Source: Lachnospiraceae bacterium
GTDB taxonomy: Bacteria; Bacteroidota; Bacteroidia; Bacteroidales; Muribaculaceae
Length of the DNA stretch: 64,000 bases
Direction of reading: 5' to 3'
NCBI GenBank assembly: GCA_023663655.1
Contig: JAMPGZ010000007.1
Coordinates: forward strand, 1 to 64,000
The notes beneath the pieces were generated by a model. It saw only the letters and a list, made by a program, of their open reading frames with translations. It was not told the DNA's origin and did not search any database. The translations under genes and the position numbers were made by a program. Below are positions 8,568 through 16,885 of this stretch, one piece after another (position 1 is the first letter of the stretch; each line of letters starts with the position of its first letter).

Positions 8568-9254
8568 ATGGATAAAATCATAATTGCCATCGACGGCTAC
8601 TCATCGTCGGGCAAAAGTTCGATGGCAAAAGCTCTTGCCTCAAAAATAGGCTACCGCTATATTGATTCAGGCGCTATGTACCGCGCTGTCACCCTTTGGG
8701 CTATGCGCAACGGTCTTGTGGCTAACGGCAATGTGGACCGCGACGGTTTGATAGCAAATCTTTCCAAGATAAACATTGATTTCCAAGTGATGCCCGACGG
8801 CAAGCAACACACACTCCTCAACGGCGAGGATGTGGAGGAGCTGATACGCCGCATGGATGTGTCGTCGAATGTGTCGCAGGTGTCGGTCATTCCGGAAGTG
8901 CGCCACAAACTTGTAGACCTACAACAGGAACTCGGCAAGGGCAAGGGCATAGTGATGGATGGCAGAGACATAGGCACAACGGTATTTCCTCATGCCGAGA
9001 TGAAGGTGTTTGTTACCGCCTCGGTAGAGACACGCGCCCAACGCCGCCTGCAAGAGCTGGTAGCCAAAGGTATTCCGGCAAATTACGAGGAGGTTTTCGC
9101 CAATGTCGCCCAGCGAGACCACATTGACGAGACGCGTGAAGAGAGTCCGCTGAGAAAAGCCGCCGACGCAGTGACGCTCGACAATTCCACCATGTCGGTT
9201 GAGGCACAGAACCAATGGCTTCTTGATTTATATCACCGCAAGATAAATGCATGA
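8568..9254 (+). CDS. cmk: Cytidylate kinase
   Basis: This 228-residue enzyme phosphorylates CMP and dCMP with ATP in pyrimidine salvage and DNA/RNA precursor supply. The P-loop is at residues 10-18 (GYSSSGKSS). The family motifs IDSGAMYRAVTLWAM (about 33-47), VMDGRDIGTTVFP (about 135-148) and the Arg-rich lid around TRAQRRLQEL follow. The start at 8568 is chosen because an upstream TTG would lie at or before the predicted transcription start. It is the first gene of a tight + strand operon: its stop overlaps the ATG of ispH by four bases (ATGA). Confidence 0.92.
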   Translation: MDKIIIAIDGYSSSGKSSMAKALASKIGYRYIDSGAMYRAVTLWAMRNGLVANGNVDRDGLIANLSKINIDFQVMPDGKQHTLLNGEDVEELIRRMDVSSNVSQVSVIPEVRHKLVDLQQELGKGKGIVMDGRDIGTTVFPHAEMKVFVTASVETRAQRRLQELVAKGIPANYEEVFANVAQRDHIDETREESPLRKAADAVTLDNSTMSVEAQNQWLLDLYHRKINA

Positions 9255-10120
9255 TACGCATAGAGATTGACAAGGATTCAGGATTCTGCAACGGCGTGGT
9301 GTCGGCAATACGCAAAGCCGAGGATGAACTTGACCGCACAGGAACGCTGTATTGCCTTGGCGACATAGTGCATAACAGCGACGAAGTGGAGCGACTGAGG
9401 CAACGCGGACTTGTGACCATAACCCATGAGGAGCTGTCGAAGCTGCATGGCGTGAAAGTATTGCTGCGCGCCCACGGAGAGCCGCCGTCCACTTATGAAA
9501 TCGCCCGAAAGAATGACATCACCATCATTGACGCAACCTGCCCTGTGGTGCTGCACCTACAGAAACGCATCAGGGAATCGTATGACAAACGGTCGGGCAA
9601 AGAGACTATCGTGATCTACGGCAAGCGCGGACACGCTGAAGTGAACGGGCTGGTAGGTCAGACCAACGGAGAGGCGATTGTTGTGGAAGAGATATCAGGT
9701 CTTGAAAAGCTGGACTACGACAATGACATAGTGCTTTATTCACAGACCACGAAGTCGCTACAGGGACTTTCGGAAATGATATCAGCGATAGAGTCAAAGA
9801 AATCGCCTGACACAAATTTCAGATACTACGACACGATATGCCGTCAGGTGGCAAACCGTGTACCCAAGCTCAGGGAGTTTGCATCGGCTCATGACCTGAT
9901 CCTGTTTGTGAGCGGCAAGAAGAGCAGCAACGGCAAGATCCTGTTTGGAGAATGTGCCGATGTCAATTCCAACACACATCTCATCTCCAATCCCGACGAA
10001 ATAGAGCCATCGTGGCTTAACGGAGTCGAGAGCATAGGAATATGCGGTGCCACTTCCACCCCGCGCTGGTTGATGGAAAACGTGAAGGAGCATCTGCTAA
10101 AAATCACCCGCGATGAATGA
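9251..10120 (+). CDS. ispH: 4-hydroxy-3-methylbut-2-enyl diphosphate reductase
   Basis: IspH makes isopentenyl and dimethylallyl diphosphate in the last step of the MEP isoprenoid pathway, using a 4Fe-4S cluster. The three cluster cysteines are visible at C13 (GFCNGV), C97 (IDATCPVV) and C197 (YDTICRQV). Conserved RAHGEPP and the C-terminal GATSTPRWL block agree. The length of 289 residues is normal. The gene overlaps cmk by four bases and the exonuclease downstream by eight bases. The polyprenyl synthase three genes down uses the products of IspH, so the operon couples isoprenoid supply and chain building. Confidence 0.95.
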   Translation: MIRIEIDKDSGFCNGVVSAIRKAEDELDRTGTLYCLGDIVHNSDEVERLRQRGLVTITHEELSKLHGVKVLLRAHGEPPSTYEIARKNDITIIDATCPVVLHLQKRIRESYDKRSGKETIVIYGKRGHAEVNGLVGQTNGEAIVVEEISGLEKLDYDNDIVLYSQTTKSLQGLSEMISAIESKKSPDTNFRYYDTICRQVANRVPKLREFASAHDLILFVSGKKSSNGKILFGECADVNSNTHLISNPDEIEPSWLNGVESIGICGATSTPRWLMENVKEHLLKITRDE

Positions 10121-10631
10121 CTTTATAGCCATAGATGTAGAGACCGCCAACAATCATCCATCGAGCATCTGCGCGCTTGGCGCCGTGAAGGTGGAAGGTG
10201 GCGTGATTGTCGATGAGTTCTACGAACTTGTGAAACCGGAACCGGAATACTATTTCCGCCACTTTTCAGAGAATATCCACGGCATATTCCGAGAGGATAC
10301 AGAGAACTCCCCTACTTTTGACCGGGTGTGGATGGCGATGCTAAAGCAATTCGGCTACGAAACCCATCCGGAAGAGGCGGTGTTTGTTGCCCACAACAAG
10401 ATGTTTGACGAAAAATGCCTAAAGGAGGCACATAGGGTGTATGGGCTCACATGGTGTGACAACACGTTCCTTTGCACGCTTCAGAAGGCTCGGCGAACCA
10501 TTCCACGTCAACTCATCGGAAGCTATTCGCTTCCGGTAGTGTGTGACTTCATGGGTATTCCGTTCAATAACCACCACAACGCGCTTGCCGATGCCGAGGC
10601 TTGCGCAAAAATAGCAATGACACTGTTATGA
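10113..10631 (+). CDS. DEDDh-family 3'-5' exonuclease
   Basis: This 172-residue protein has the RNase H-like exonuclease fold of the DnaQ/PolC epsilon type. The acidic motif FIAIDVETAN holds D8 and E10, NKMFDEK supplies the second Asp, and HHNALADAEA supplies the His and last Asp of the DEDDh set. Such proteins trim 3' ends of DNA or RNA; the exact substrate is not clear. It is shorter than DnaQ and has no other domain. It overlaps ispH and is overlapped by the next lipoprotein gene (TTATGA), so it belongs to the same operon. Confidence 0.85.
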   Translation: MNDFIAIDVETANNHPSSICALGAVKVEGGVIVDEFYELVKPEPEYYFRHFSENIHGIFREDTENSPTFDRVWMAMLKQFGYETHPEEAVFVAHNKMFDEKCLKEAHRVYGLTWCDNTFLCTLQKARRTIPRQLIGSYSLPVVCDFMGIPFNNHHNALADAEACAKIAMTLL

Positions 10632-10918
10632 AAAATTTATTATATGTTGCTCTTATTTCCATGCTTGCGCTTACCGGCTGCGGAAAGAGCGCCGAGGAGA
10701 AAGAGGCTTATTCACGAGGAGAGGCTGATGCCTCAGCACTCATCGACTCGATAAACTCTATGTCGGAACTGCAACTTGAAGGCTATCTGCTCAATGTGAG
10801 AGCCAACGAGTATAAATATGTGACCTCGGGCGACTCAGCCTCCGCTGTCTCCTATATCGAAGGATTTGAAGAGTATATCAGAGCCAATTCCGACTCCATC
10901 ACATCACTCATATTTTGA
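10628..10918 (+). CDS. Small lipoprotein, unknown
   Basis: This 96-residue protein starts MKNLLYVALISMLALTGC, a lipoprotein signal with the lipobox LTGC, so it is likely anchored in the cell envelope. The mature part is short and charged (GKSAEEKEAYSRGEAD), followed by an alpha-helical stretch. I do not recognise a family. The ATG at 10628 overlaps the previous stop; an upstream in-frame start (10601) would put extra residues before the signal peptide and is disfavoured. Its place in the isoprenoid/nucleotide operon does not reveal a role. Confidence 0.75.
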   Translation: MKNLLYVALISMLALTGCGKSAEEKEAYSRGEADASALIDSINSMSELQLEGYLLNVRANEYKYVTSGDSASAVSYIEGFEEYIRANSDSITSLIF

Positions 10919-10944
10919 ACATAACCAAAAAACTTCCCGATATC

Positions 10945-11913
10945 ATGCACACTGTCAACGAATATGTTGATTATATCAACTCTCAGATTAGCGCGATAAA
11001 ATATCCGTCGCATCCTGCCGGTCTATATGAACCGGTGAAATACACAATCGAAGCCGGAGGCAAGCGACTACGACCGATGCTTCTGCTCGCTGTTGCCGAC
11101 GCTCTTGGAGTGCCGATGGGGATGGCAGCCAACCAGGCTCTCGCAATCGAGATGTTTCATAACTTCACGCTGCTGCACGACGACCTGATGGACCGTGCCG
11201 ATATGCGCCACGGCAAGCCGACGGTGCACGTGAAGTGGGATGCCGCCACAGCCATACTCTCGGGCGACACGATGCTCACGATGGCAGGAATGATGGTGAC
11301 TCGCGGACTACGCGACAAGTCGGCACTGGATATCCTTGCACTGTTCAATGACACGGCTATCGACGTGTATGAAGGGCAGCAGAAGGATATGGATTTTGAA
11401 TCACGCACCGATGTCACAATCGAGGAATATCTCGACATGATCTCACAGAAAACCGGCGCATTGATAGCTGCACCGTGCCTGATGGGAGCTATACTTGCCA
11501 ATGCCGACGAGGACAGACGACAGGCATTCAATGACTTTGGCAAAGCGCTTGGCAAGGCGTTCCAGCTTCAAGATGACTGGCTCGACACTTATGGCGACCC
11601 GGCAGTGTTTGGCAAAAAAATAGGCGGCGACATACTCAACGATAAAAAGACCTATCTGCTTATAAAGGCTCTCGCCGACTCAACCGGAGAACAAAAATCG
11701 GAATTGCTGTCACTGATGGGCACACGCTCAGAAGAGAAAATCGAACGAGTACGCGCCATATATGACGCAACAGGAGCCGAAGCAGCGTGCCGCAAACTGA
11801 TCGAGGAGGCTACCGATGAAGCTATAAAAGCTATTGAACGCGCGGAACTATCCGATAAAGCTACCGAATTTTTCCGCACACTTGCCGAAAAATCACTCAC
11901 CAGACGTTCATGA
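10945..11913 (+). CDS. Polyprenyl (geranylgeranyl/farnesyl-type) diphosphate synthase
   Basis: This 322-residue trans-prenyltransferase builds isoprenoid chains by head-to-tail condensation of isopentenyl diphosphate onto allylic diphosphates. The two Asp-rich motifs are clear: LLHDDLMDRADMRHG and QLQDDWLDTYGD. The chain-binding GGKRLRP motif is near residue 38. The chain length made cannot be fixed by eye. A TTG at 10915 overlapping the previous stop is possible, but the ATG at 10945 (MHTVNEY) is preferred because it gives the usual N-terminus. It overlaps the tatD gene by four bases. Confidence 0.9.
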   Translation: MHTVNEYVDYINSQISAIKYPSHPAGLYEPVKYTIEAGGKRLRPMLLLAVADALGVPMGMAANQALAIEMFHNFTLLHDDLMDRADMRHGKPTVHVKWDAATAILSGDTMLTMAGMMVTRGLRDKSALDILALFNDTAIDVYEGQQKDMDFESRTDVTIEEYLDMISQKTGALIAAPCLMGAILANADEDRRQAFNDFGKALGKAFQLQDDWLDTYGDPAVFGKKIGGDILNDKKTYLLIKALADSTGEQKSELLSLMGTRSEEKIERVRAIYDATGAEAACRKLIEEATDEAIKAIERAELSDKATEFFRTLAEKSLTRRS

Positions 11914-12683
11914 TAGTAGACACTCACACCCATCTCTATCTTCCGGAATTCGATAACCCATCGGAAGCGGTGATCCGTGCCCTGAATGCCGGAGTGGGAC
12001 ATCTTATATTTCCCAATGTCGACCTCGGCACCATAGCTCCGATGAAGGAGCTGTACAATGCATTCAGCACACAGACCTCCCTCGCCATGGGGCTTCACCC
12101 GACCGAGATAACCGATATTTGGGAGGAGGATCTTGAACGGATCAAGACTGAACTCGACAGCGGCACCAAGTATGTGGCAATAGGCGAGATTGGGATTGAC
12201 CTTTACTGGGACAAGCAATTTCGCGAGGAGCAGATGAAGGCGTTCCGTGCTCAATGTGAATGGGCGGTAGAACGCGATCTTCCGGTGATAATACATTGCC
12301 GCGAGGGACTTGATGAGATACTTGAGGTCTTTGACTCGATAGAGAGAGTGCCAGCCGGAGTGTTTCACAGTTTCGGCGGCACGAGCGAGGATATAGAGAG
12401 AATACGCCGCCGCGGCGACTTTTATTTCGGCATCAACGGCATAGTCACATTCAAGAACTCAAAGCTGCGCGACACATTGCCCTCAATCGGCGCTGACAGG
12501 CTTCTGCTTGAAACTGACGCACCTTATCTTGCTCCGGTGCCTCATCGCGGCAAACGCAACGAGTCGGCATTCATCATCCACACCGCCGCTTATGTGGCAA
12601 ATCATTTAGGCATGACTGTTGAAGAGCTTTCCAATGTCACCACCGCCAATGCCGCAACCCTGTTTCATATCGATGTAAAATGA
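11910..12683 (+). CDS. TatD-family metal-dependent hydrolase
   Basis: This 257-residue TIM-barrel hydrolase fits the TatD DNase family. Metal ligands show in DTHTHLYLP (residues 4-12), GEIGIDLYW, IIHCREG and the final LLETDAPYLAPVP. Family members cleave DNA, and some act on D-tyrosyl or other substrates. It is a soluble cytoplasmic protein of usual length. It sits in the same transcriptional unit, overlapping the acetyltransferase that follows by four bases. Confidence 0.9.
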   Translation: MIVDTHTHLYLPEFDNPSEAVIRALNAGVGHLIFPNVDLGTIAPMKELYNAFSTQTSLAMGLHPTEITDIWEEDLERIKTELDSGTKYVAIGEIGIDLYWDKQFREEQMKAFRAQCEWAVERDLPVIIHCREGLDEILEVFDSIERVPAGVFHSFGGTSEDIERIRRRGDFYFGINGIVTFKNSKLRDTLPSIGADRLLLETDAPYLAPVPHRGKRNESAFIIHTAAYVANHLGMTVEELSNVTTANAATLFHIDVK

Positions 12684-13165
12684 TAAGACCTGTAGAACTG
12701 CAAGACGCGGTAGCGATAAGCCGCATATATAATCATTATGTAAAGGAGACTACCGTGTCCTTCGAGACCGAGCCGCTGACTGAATCCGGGATGGCTCGAC
12801 GGATAGCGTCTATTGCATCACATTATCCATATTTCGTGCATGAGGACAGTAATGGCGAAGTAACGGGCTATTGTTATGTGCACCCATGGAAAGAGCGAGC
12901 GGCATACGACGGGACGGTGGAGACCACCATTTACCTGAAAGCCGGGACGGAAGCAAACGGCATCGGTACGATGCTCATGGAAAGGCTAATCTCGGAATGC
13001 CGAGAGCGCGGCTACAGGGTGCTGATAGCCTGCGTGACGGCTGAAAACACGGGAAGCGTGGCATTTCACAAGAAACTCGGATTTGAACAGGTGTCGCACT
13101 TCAAGAATGTGGGCTGCAAATTCGGCAGACTTCTTGATGTCATTGATTTGCAATACACGCTGTAA
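12680..13165 (+). CDS. GNAT acetyltransferase, phosphinothricin-acetyltransferase-like
   Basis: This 161-residue GNAT enzyme transfers acetyl from acetyl-CoA. Its overall look (MIRPVELQDAVAISRIYNHY at the start, TVSFETEP, GYCYVHPWKERAAYDGTVETTIYL, VLIACVTAENTGSVAFHKKLGF) fits the Pat/YncA group, which acts on amino-type substrates such as methionine sulfoximine or phosphinothricin-like compounds. The acetyl-CoA loop is GTEANGIGTML. It is the last gene of the operon and ends before a strong terminator at 13190-13223. Confidence 0.85.
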   Translation: MIRPVELQDAVAISRIYNHYVKETTVSFETEPLTESGMARRIASIASHYPYFVHEDSNGEVTGYCYVHPWKERAAYDGTVETTIYLKAGTEANGIGTMLMERLISECRERGYRVLIACVTAENTGSVAFHKKLGFEQVSHFKNVGCKFGRLLDVIDLQYTL

Positions 13166-13189
13166 TCTAAAGTTAACGGAAGAAAAGTC

Positions 13190-13223
13190 AAAGGGTGTTG
13201 TCATCACGACGACACCCTTTTTA
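13190..13223 (+). terminator. Terminator of the cmk-to-GNAT operon
   Basis: AAGGGTGTTGTC and GACGACACCCTT form a stem around a short ATCAC loop and run into a T-rich stretch. It lies just after the stop at 13165. Confidence 0.85.
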
Positions 13224-13337
13224 ATCTACAATCTATAAAAACATATATTTTGAAAAAACGGTCAAGTATGTTGTTTCTCCAAAAGTATGCAAAAGATTTA
13301 TCATTAACAAGGGTTTATGTTGCAAAACATATTTTAA

Positions 13338-13856
13338 CTATTTCAGCGGATAGATCGCCGGGCGTAAAACCCACGGGAAAGGCGACTTCTTGACAATGGA
13401 CTTGTCGTCAGAAACCTTTTTGAATAGCACGGCTGCCTCTTCAGCGGAATCAGCACCGGCAGCAACTACATAGTAAAGCGGCTCGGCGGTAACCACAAGG
13501 AGAGCATCGGAGTAGCCAGAAGCACGCAGACGGTCGACCTGCGACTTGGCGTTGAACACCTGCTTGAACTGGTTGATGACAACTGAATACCGCTTCACAT
13601 CCTGCGGAGTGGAGTAGCCAGGCACTGTAGCTATCTGTGCCGTCACCATGGGGATTGAATCGCCATCCACTATCAACCGCGAGTCAATCGCCTCGCGACG
13701 CATCTGGTCATATATGGTGCCGTCGACCGGCGACTTTTCAGCCGATTTCTCCTTTGCCACCTCGTATGCAGCCCGGTAGTTAGCCTCGGTAGTCTTACAT
13801 CCTGTCGCCGCCCACATAATTGCCGCGAAGCAGGAGATCAATAGAATTTTTTTCAT
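13338..13856 (-). CDS. SPOR-domain lipoprotein
   Basis: This 172-residue protein starts with a signal peptide and lipobox (MKKILLISCFAAIMWAATGC), so it is likely an envelope lipoprotein. The second half (about 100-160) resembles a SPOR domain (YSVVINQFKQVFNAKSQVDRLRASGY, then YYVVAAGADSAEEAAVLFKK), which binds stripped peptidoglycan at the septum. An in-frame start upstream (13892) would precede the signal, so the ATG at 13856 is preferred. It follows the GNAT gene at a short distance on the same strand but may not be functionally linked to it. Confidence 0.8.
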   Translation of the reverse strand: MKKILLISCFAAIMWAATGCKTTEANYRAAYEVAKEKSAEKSPVDGTIYDQMRREAIDSRLIVDGDSIPMVTAQIATVPGYSTPQDVKRYSVVINQFKQVFNAKSQVDRLRASGYSDALLVVTAEPLYYVVAAGADSAEEAAVLFKKVSDDKSIVKKSPFPWVLRPAIYPLK

Positions 13857-13888
13857 ATCTTGGGGGAGTTTAATAATAAAATTGATTC

Positions 13889-14401
13889 TCAAACGAATTC
13901 CATCATATCGAAAAACATCAGACGAGTATCTTTATCTATCGTCTGAGGTGATAATATCTTGAAATTGTTCTTTTCGTAGAATCCGATGGCTGATATATAG
14001 GCATCTACGGTAAGATAACGGAATGCAGAATAATTAGGATTATCATAAAGCATATCCTTAATTTTACGAATGAGGTCTGTACCTATATTCATTCCCCGAT
14101 GATTGGACGAGACGGCGAATCGTCCAATCTTAATGGCTGGATAACTGCTGAACTGTTTCCCTTCAGGAAACTCCTTCTTCAGCTTTTTCCACTTGTTGTT
14201 TGAAGATTCTTCTTGACTTACTTTGTCGTTCAACAGACAAAAGTAAGCAGCAATCTCATTTTCATCTTCAAGCACAAAAGTATTGGCAATACGCTGCTCT
14301 GAAAATTGTAGCGCATTGTCACGTAAAAATTCATTGAGGTCACTATCTCCACAATCGAAGTGAGATTGGCTGTGTTCTTTAGTAAGTCTTACCAGTCGCA
14401 T
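13889..14401 (-). CDS. GNAT acetyltransferase, putative toxin
   Basis: This 170-residue GNAT protein has the acetyl-CoA motif HRGMNIGTDLI and the start MRLVRLTKEHSQSHFDCGDSDLNEFL. That start is the typical opening of toxin-type GNATs (TacT/AtaT-like) that acetylate aminoacyl-tRNA, and of many related GNATs. The ATG follows directly after the stop of a small protein (14402-14572), so the two are a translationally coupled pair, a layout typical of type II toxin-antitoxin modules. The toxin role is inferred from family style and context, not proven. Its Phe/Tyr-rich C-terminus (FYEKNNFKIL) closes the fold. Confidence 0.75.
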   Translation of the reverse strand: MRLVRLTKEHSQSHFDCGDSDLNEFLRDNALQFSEQRIANTFVLEDENEIAAYFCLLNDKVSQEESSNNKWKKLKKEFPEGKQFSSYPAIKIGRFAVSSNHRGMNIGTDLIRKIKDMLYDNPNYSAFRYLTVDAYISAIGFYEKNNFKILSPQTIDKDTRLMFFDMMEFV

Positions 14402-14572
14402 TTATATACAAATCTCTATCCGATTTTTTGCATTCTGAATGTCCTCTTTCAACTTTCGGGTGTTCTCAGCACGTTGTTCTTTGGTAAGGCTGTCCACTTC
14501 CTTTCTCAGACGCTCAAAACGTATTGCATCCTCGCCTATCAATATCGGGGTTTCAGCTATCGGTCTTGCCAT
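14402..14572 (-). CDS. Small protein paired with GNAT, putative antitoxin
   Basis: A 56-residue frame starting MARPIAETPILIGEDAIRF runs to a TAA at 14402-14404 that abuts the GNAT start codon. Similar small proteins with an ARPI-x-ETP-x-L-x-G-x-DA opening sit just upstream of GNAT genes in other Bacteroidales, as I recall them. The rest is a charged helix (LRKEVDSLTKEQRAENTRKL). The protein has no obvious DNA-binding domain. It is likely the antitoxin partner of the GNAT gene, or a leader/coupling protein. A -7 box (TATTTTTG, 14602-14609) lies about 30 bases upstream. Confidence 0.7.
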   Translation of the reverse strand: MARPIAETPILIGEDAIRFERLRKEVDSLTKEQRAENTRKLKEDIQNAKNRIEICI

Positions 14573-14601
14573 AATTATATCTCCTACATTTATCTAAGTT
14601 A

Positions 14602-14609
14602 CAAAAATA
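14602..14609 (-). promoter_or_regulatory. -7 box upstream of the small protein-GNAT pair
   Basis: TATTTTTG on the minus strand matches the -7 consensus. No clear -33 TTG is seen at the expected distance, so it is a weak assignment. Confidence 0.4.
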
Positions 14610-14741
14610 CAACAGTTTTTCGATATAATAAGATTTTAAGACAATGATTTTTCAGCGGTTTACGCAAAAAAACACGAGATTTCACCATTCCCTCCACTTA
14701 TTCATATCAAGGATGATTCCGACGAAATGTGAATGTGGCTG

Positions 14742-15740
14742 TCAACGGCGGCGGCGAATGATGACGTAAATGATGACAGGAGCACCGATGAGAGGGGTTA
14801 CGGCATTGAGCGGAATCACTCCTGACTCGGGCAGGACGGTTATGAGATTGCATAACAGCGCTACGATGGATCCGCATACAAGCGTTGCCGGCAGCAGGAT
14901 GCGATGGTTGTCGCTGCGGAAAATCATGCGGGCGATGTGGGGCACGGCAAGCCCTATGAATGAAACGGGACCGCAGTATGCCGTTATGACGGCAGTGAGG
15001 ATGCCTGTGGCGAGCAGCAGACGGTTGCGCACACTTTTCACATTCAGCCCGAGGTTGATGGCATAATTGTTGCCAAGCAACAGAAGGTTGAGAGGCTTTA
15101 TCAACAGCACCGCCATAAGAATCCCGGCACAGGTTATCGCCGCAAAAAGAGGCATCCGATCCATCGATACAGCATTGAATGTGCCCATACCCCACATGGT
15201 ATAGCTATGCACGCCTTGCGCCGTGGAGGAAAAATTGAGCAGCGTTATCGCCGAGGAGGTCATGTAGCCTATCATTATTCCTGATATCAGCAGCATGAGG
15301 TCATTTTTGAGCCATGTTGAGAATAGAAGCAACACTCCCATTATAGACAGACTGCCCACAAAAGCACCGGTTATGATGGCGGCATATCCGTTCCAAGCGA
15401 AATTGCCGGCAACAATCGTACCGCCAAGAAGCAGCATCACCAGTGCCACACCAAGGCTCGCGCCCGATGTAATGCCGAGGATAGAGGGTCCGGCAAGAGG
15501 ATTGCGGAAAGCTGTCTGAAGCATCAATCCCGACACCGCCAGCCCTGCTCCGGCGAGAAGCGCGGTTATAGCTTGGGGCAACCGGCTGCCAAGCACAATG
15601 AAACTTGTGGTGCTGCCGGGATCGGCATTACCGGTCAATACCATCCACACATCGGCACACGGGATGCTTACCGAACCGATAAAGAGGTTCAGCACAAACA
15701 GCACCGCTATGCCGACTATCAGGATGACGAATCTTATCAA
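14742..15740 (-). CDS. btuC: Cobalamin ABC transporter permease (FecCD/BtuC type)
   Basis: This 332-residue FecCD-family permease has about ten transmembrane segments. Family motifs GSRLPQAITALLAGAGLAVSG and FIGLAVPHIARMI are visible, the latter in the region that contacts the ATPase. It works in the inner membrane to move cobalamin from the binding protein into the cytoplasm, hydrolysis being done by a BtuD-type ATPase. Its start overlaps the stop of the binding-protein gene by four bases. It is the last gene of the btu operon here: no ATPase follows before the small protein-GNAT pair, so the ATPase must come from elsewhere or be shared. Confidence 0.85.
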   Translation of the reverse strand: MIRFVILIVGIAVLFVLNLFIGSVSIPCADVWMVLTGNADPGSTTSFIVLGSRLPQAITALLAGAGLAVSGLMLQTAFRNPLAGPSILGITSGASLGVALVMLLLGGTIVAGNFAWNGYAAIITGAFVGSLSIMGVLLLFSTWLKNDLMLLISGIMIGYMTSSAITLLNFSSTAQGVHSYTMWGMGTFNAVSMDRMPLFAAITCAGILMAVLLIKPLNLLLLGNNYAINLGLNVKSVRNRLLLATGILTAVITAYCGPVSFIGLAVPHIARMIFRSDNHRILLPATLVCGSIVALLCNLITVLPESGVIPLNAVTPLIGAPVIIYVIIRRRR

Positions 15741-16885
15741 GGCTTCAATTTTTTGAAATAACGCGGCGACAATGAATCGGCGGCAAGTTCAGGATGAATG
15801 ATAGCGACAAATTCGCCTAAAAGCCATTGAGGGTGAAACGGTATCTCCTCGTAGAAGTAATTCACCGACGTATTGCAGCCGTAGACATTATTATTAGTAA
15901 ACGGAGCGAATTTGCTGTATATTGCATTGTCGTCGGCAAGTTGCGAGAGGGTCATGTCATCTTTCTGAGAATATCTGATGAGCCATATATCGGCATCGCC
16001 AGCCTTATACAGCACCTGCTCGGGGGCAAGAGGAGTGCTGCCGGAAATCTTGTATTCACAAAACGGATTGGCACCGCCTGCATCCTCGATGAAACGCCCC
16101 ATAGTCGAATAGGCTCCGGGAAGATTCCACACCGCACCAAACATACGATCCATCAACACTGCAGGACGGCTCGCGGCAGAGTCGGCAAGATGCTTTATAG
16201 CGAGATAGGCAGTTTCGGTACTGTCAAACAGCGAGTCGGCGAGCAGTTCCGCACCGAAAAGACGTCCATAGAATTTCATCCATTCAGCTCGTCCGAGCGG
16301 CGAGGTCTCCATATAATCGGCACACTCAACAATGGGGATTCCTAACTGCGACAATTTTCCATAACCACCGGAATTTTCAAACGGAGACAACAGTATCGCC
16401 TCAGGACGCAATTCGATGATACGCTCTATATTTGGGGTCATGCTGTTGCCGCAATCAGCAATGTCGCCTGATTTTATACGCTCCACAAGGCGAGGTTGAT
16501 GGATGTACTGCACATCGCATATCCCGGATATCGCGCTGTCGGCACCAAGTTCAGTCACAAGACTGTTATGTACTGAAGAATATATCACCGAGCTTTTAAG
16601 CGGAGTGCGGATTACAGTCCCCTCCGGGAGCGATTCCGGCATAGCATCGGCGGCAGGCACCAACAGATAGGTGTGCAGAGTGCGAGTGGTGTCCCACGGA
16701 TTGCGCACATCAACCCTGGTATAGCCATCAAAATCCACCATCGACAGATTGACGGCATAGGACATGGGGATTGTGTCGCCACCATCTCCGGAAAAACGAG
16801 CATTGCCGCTCTTGCACGAAAACAAGAGCGACAACACCACAAACGCAGAAAAAAAAGTTATCGAAAGTTTCATCAATTTATTCAT
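15737..16885 (-). CDS. btuF: Cobalamin-binding ABC transporter lipoprotein (BtuF-like)
   Basis: This 382-residue lipoprotein starts with a signal peptide ending at the lipobox LLFSC. The mature part has the two-lobed periplasmic-binding fold seen in class III binding proteins, with a first-lobe region IDFSSVHNSLVTELGADSAISGICD-like block near residue 105-130 and EAILLSPFENSG. Given its place between BtuG and the permease, it likely holds cobalamin in the periplasm. The name BtuF is assigned by context, since the ligand residues cannot be verified by eye. The gene overlaps BtuG upstream by eight bases. Confidence 0.75.
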   Translation of the reverse strand: MNKLMKLSITFFSAFVVLSLLFSCKSGNARFSGDGGDTIPMSYAVNLSMVDFDGYTRVDVRNPWDTTRTLHTYLLVPAADAMPESLPEGTVIRTPLKSSVIYSSVHNSLVTELGADSAISGICDVQYIHQPRLVERIKSGDIADCGNSMTPNIERIIELRPEAILLSPFENSGGYGKLSQLGIPIVECADYMETSPLGRAEWMKFYGRLFGAELLADSLFDSTETAYLAIKHLADSAASRPAVLMDRMFGAVWNLPGAYSTMGRFIEDAGGANPFCEYKISGSTPLAPEQVLYKAGDADIWLIRYSQKDDMTLSQLADDNAIYSKFAPFTNNNVYGCNTSVNYFYEEIPFHPQWLLGEFVAIIHPELAADSLSPRYFKKLKP

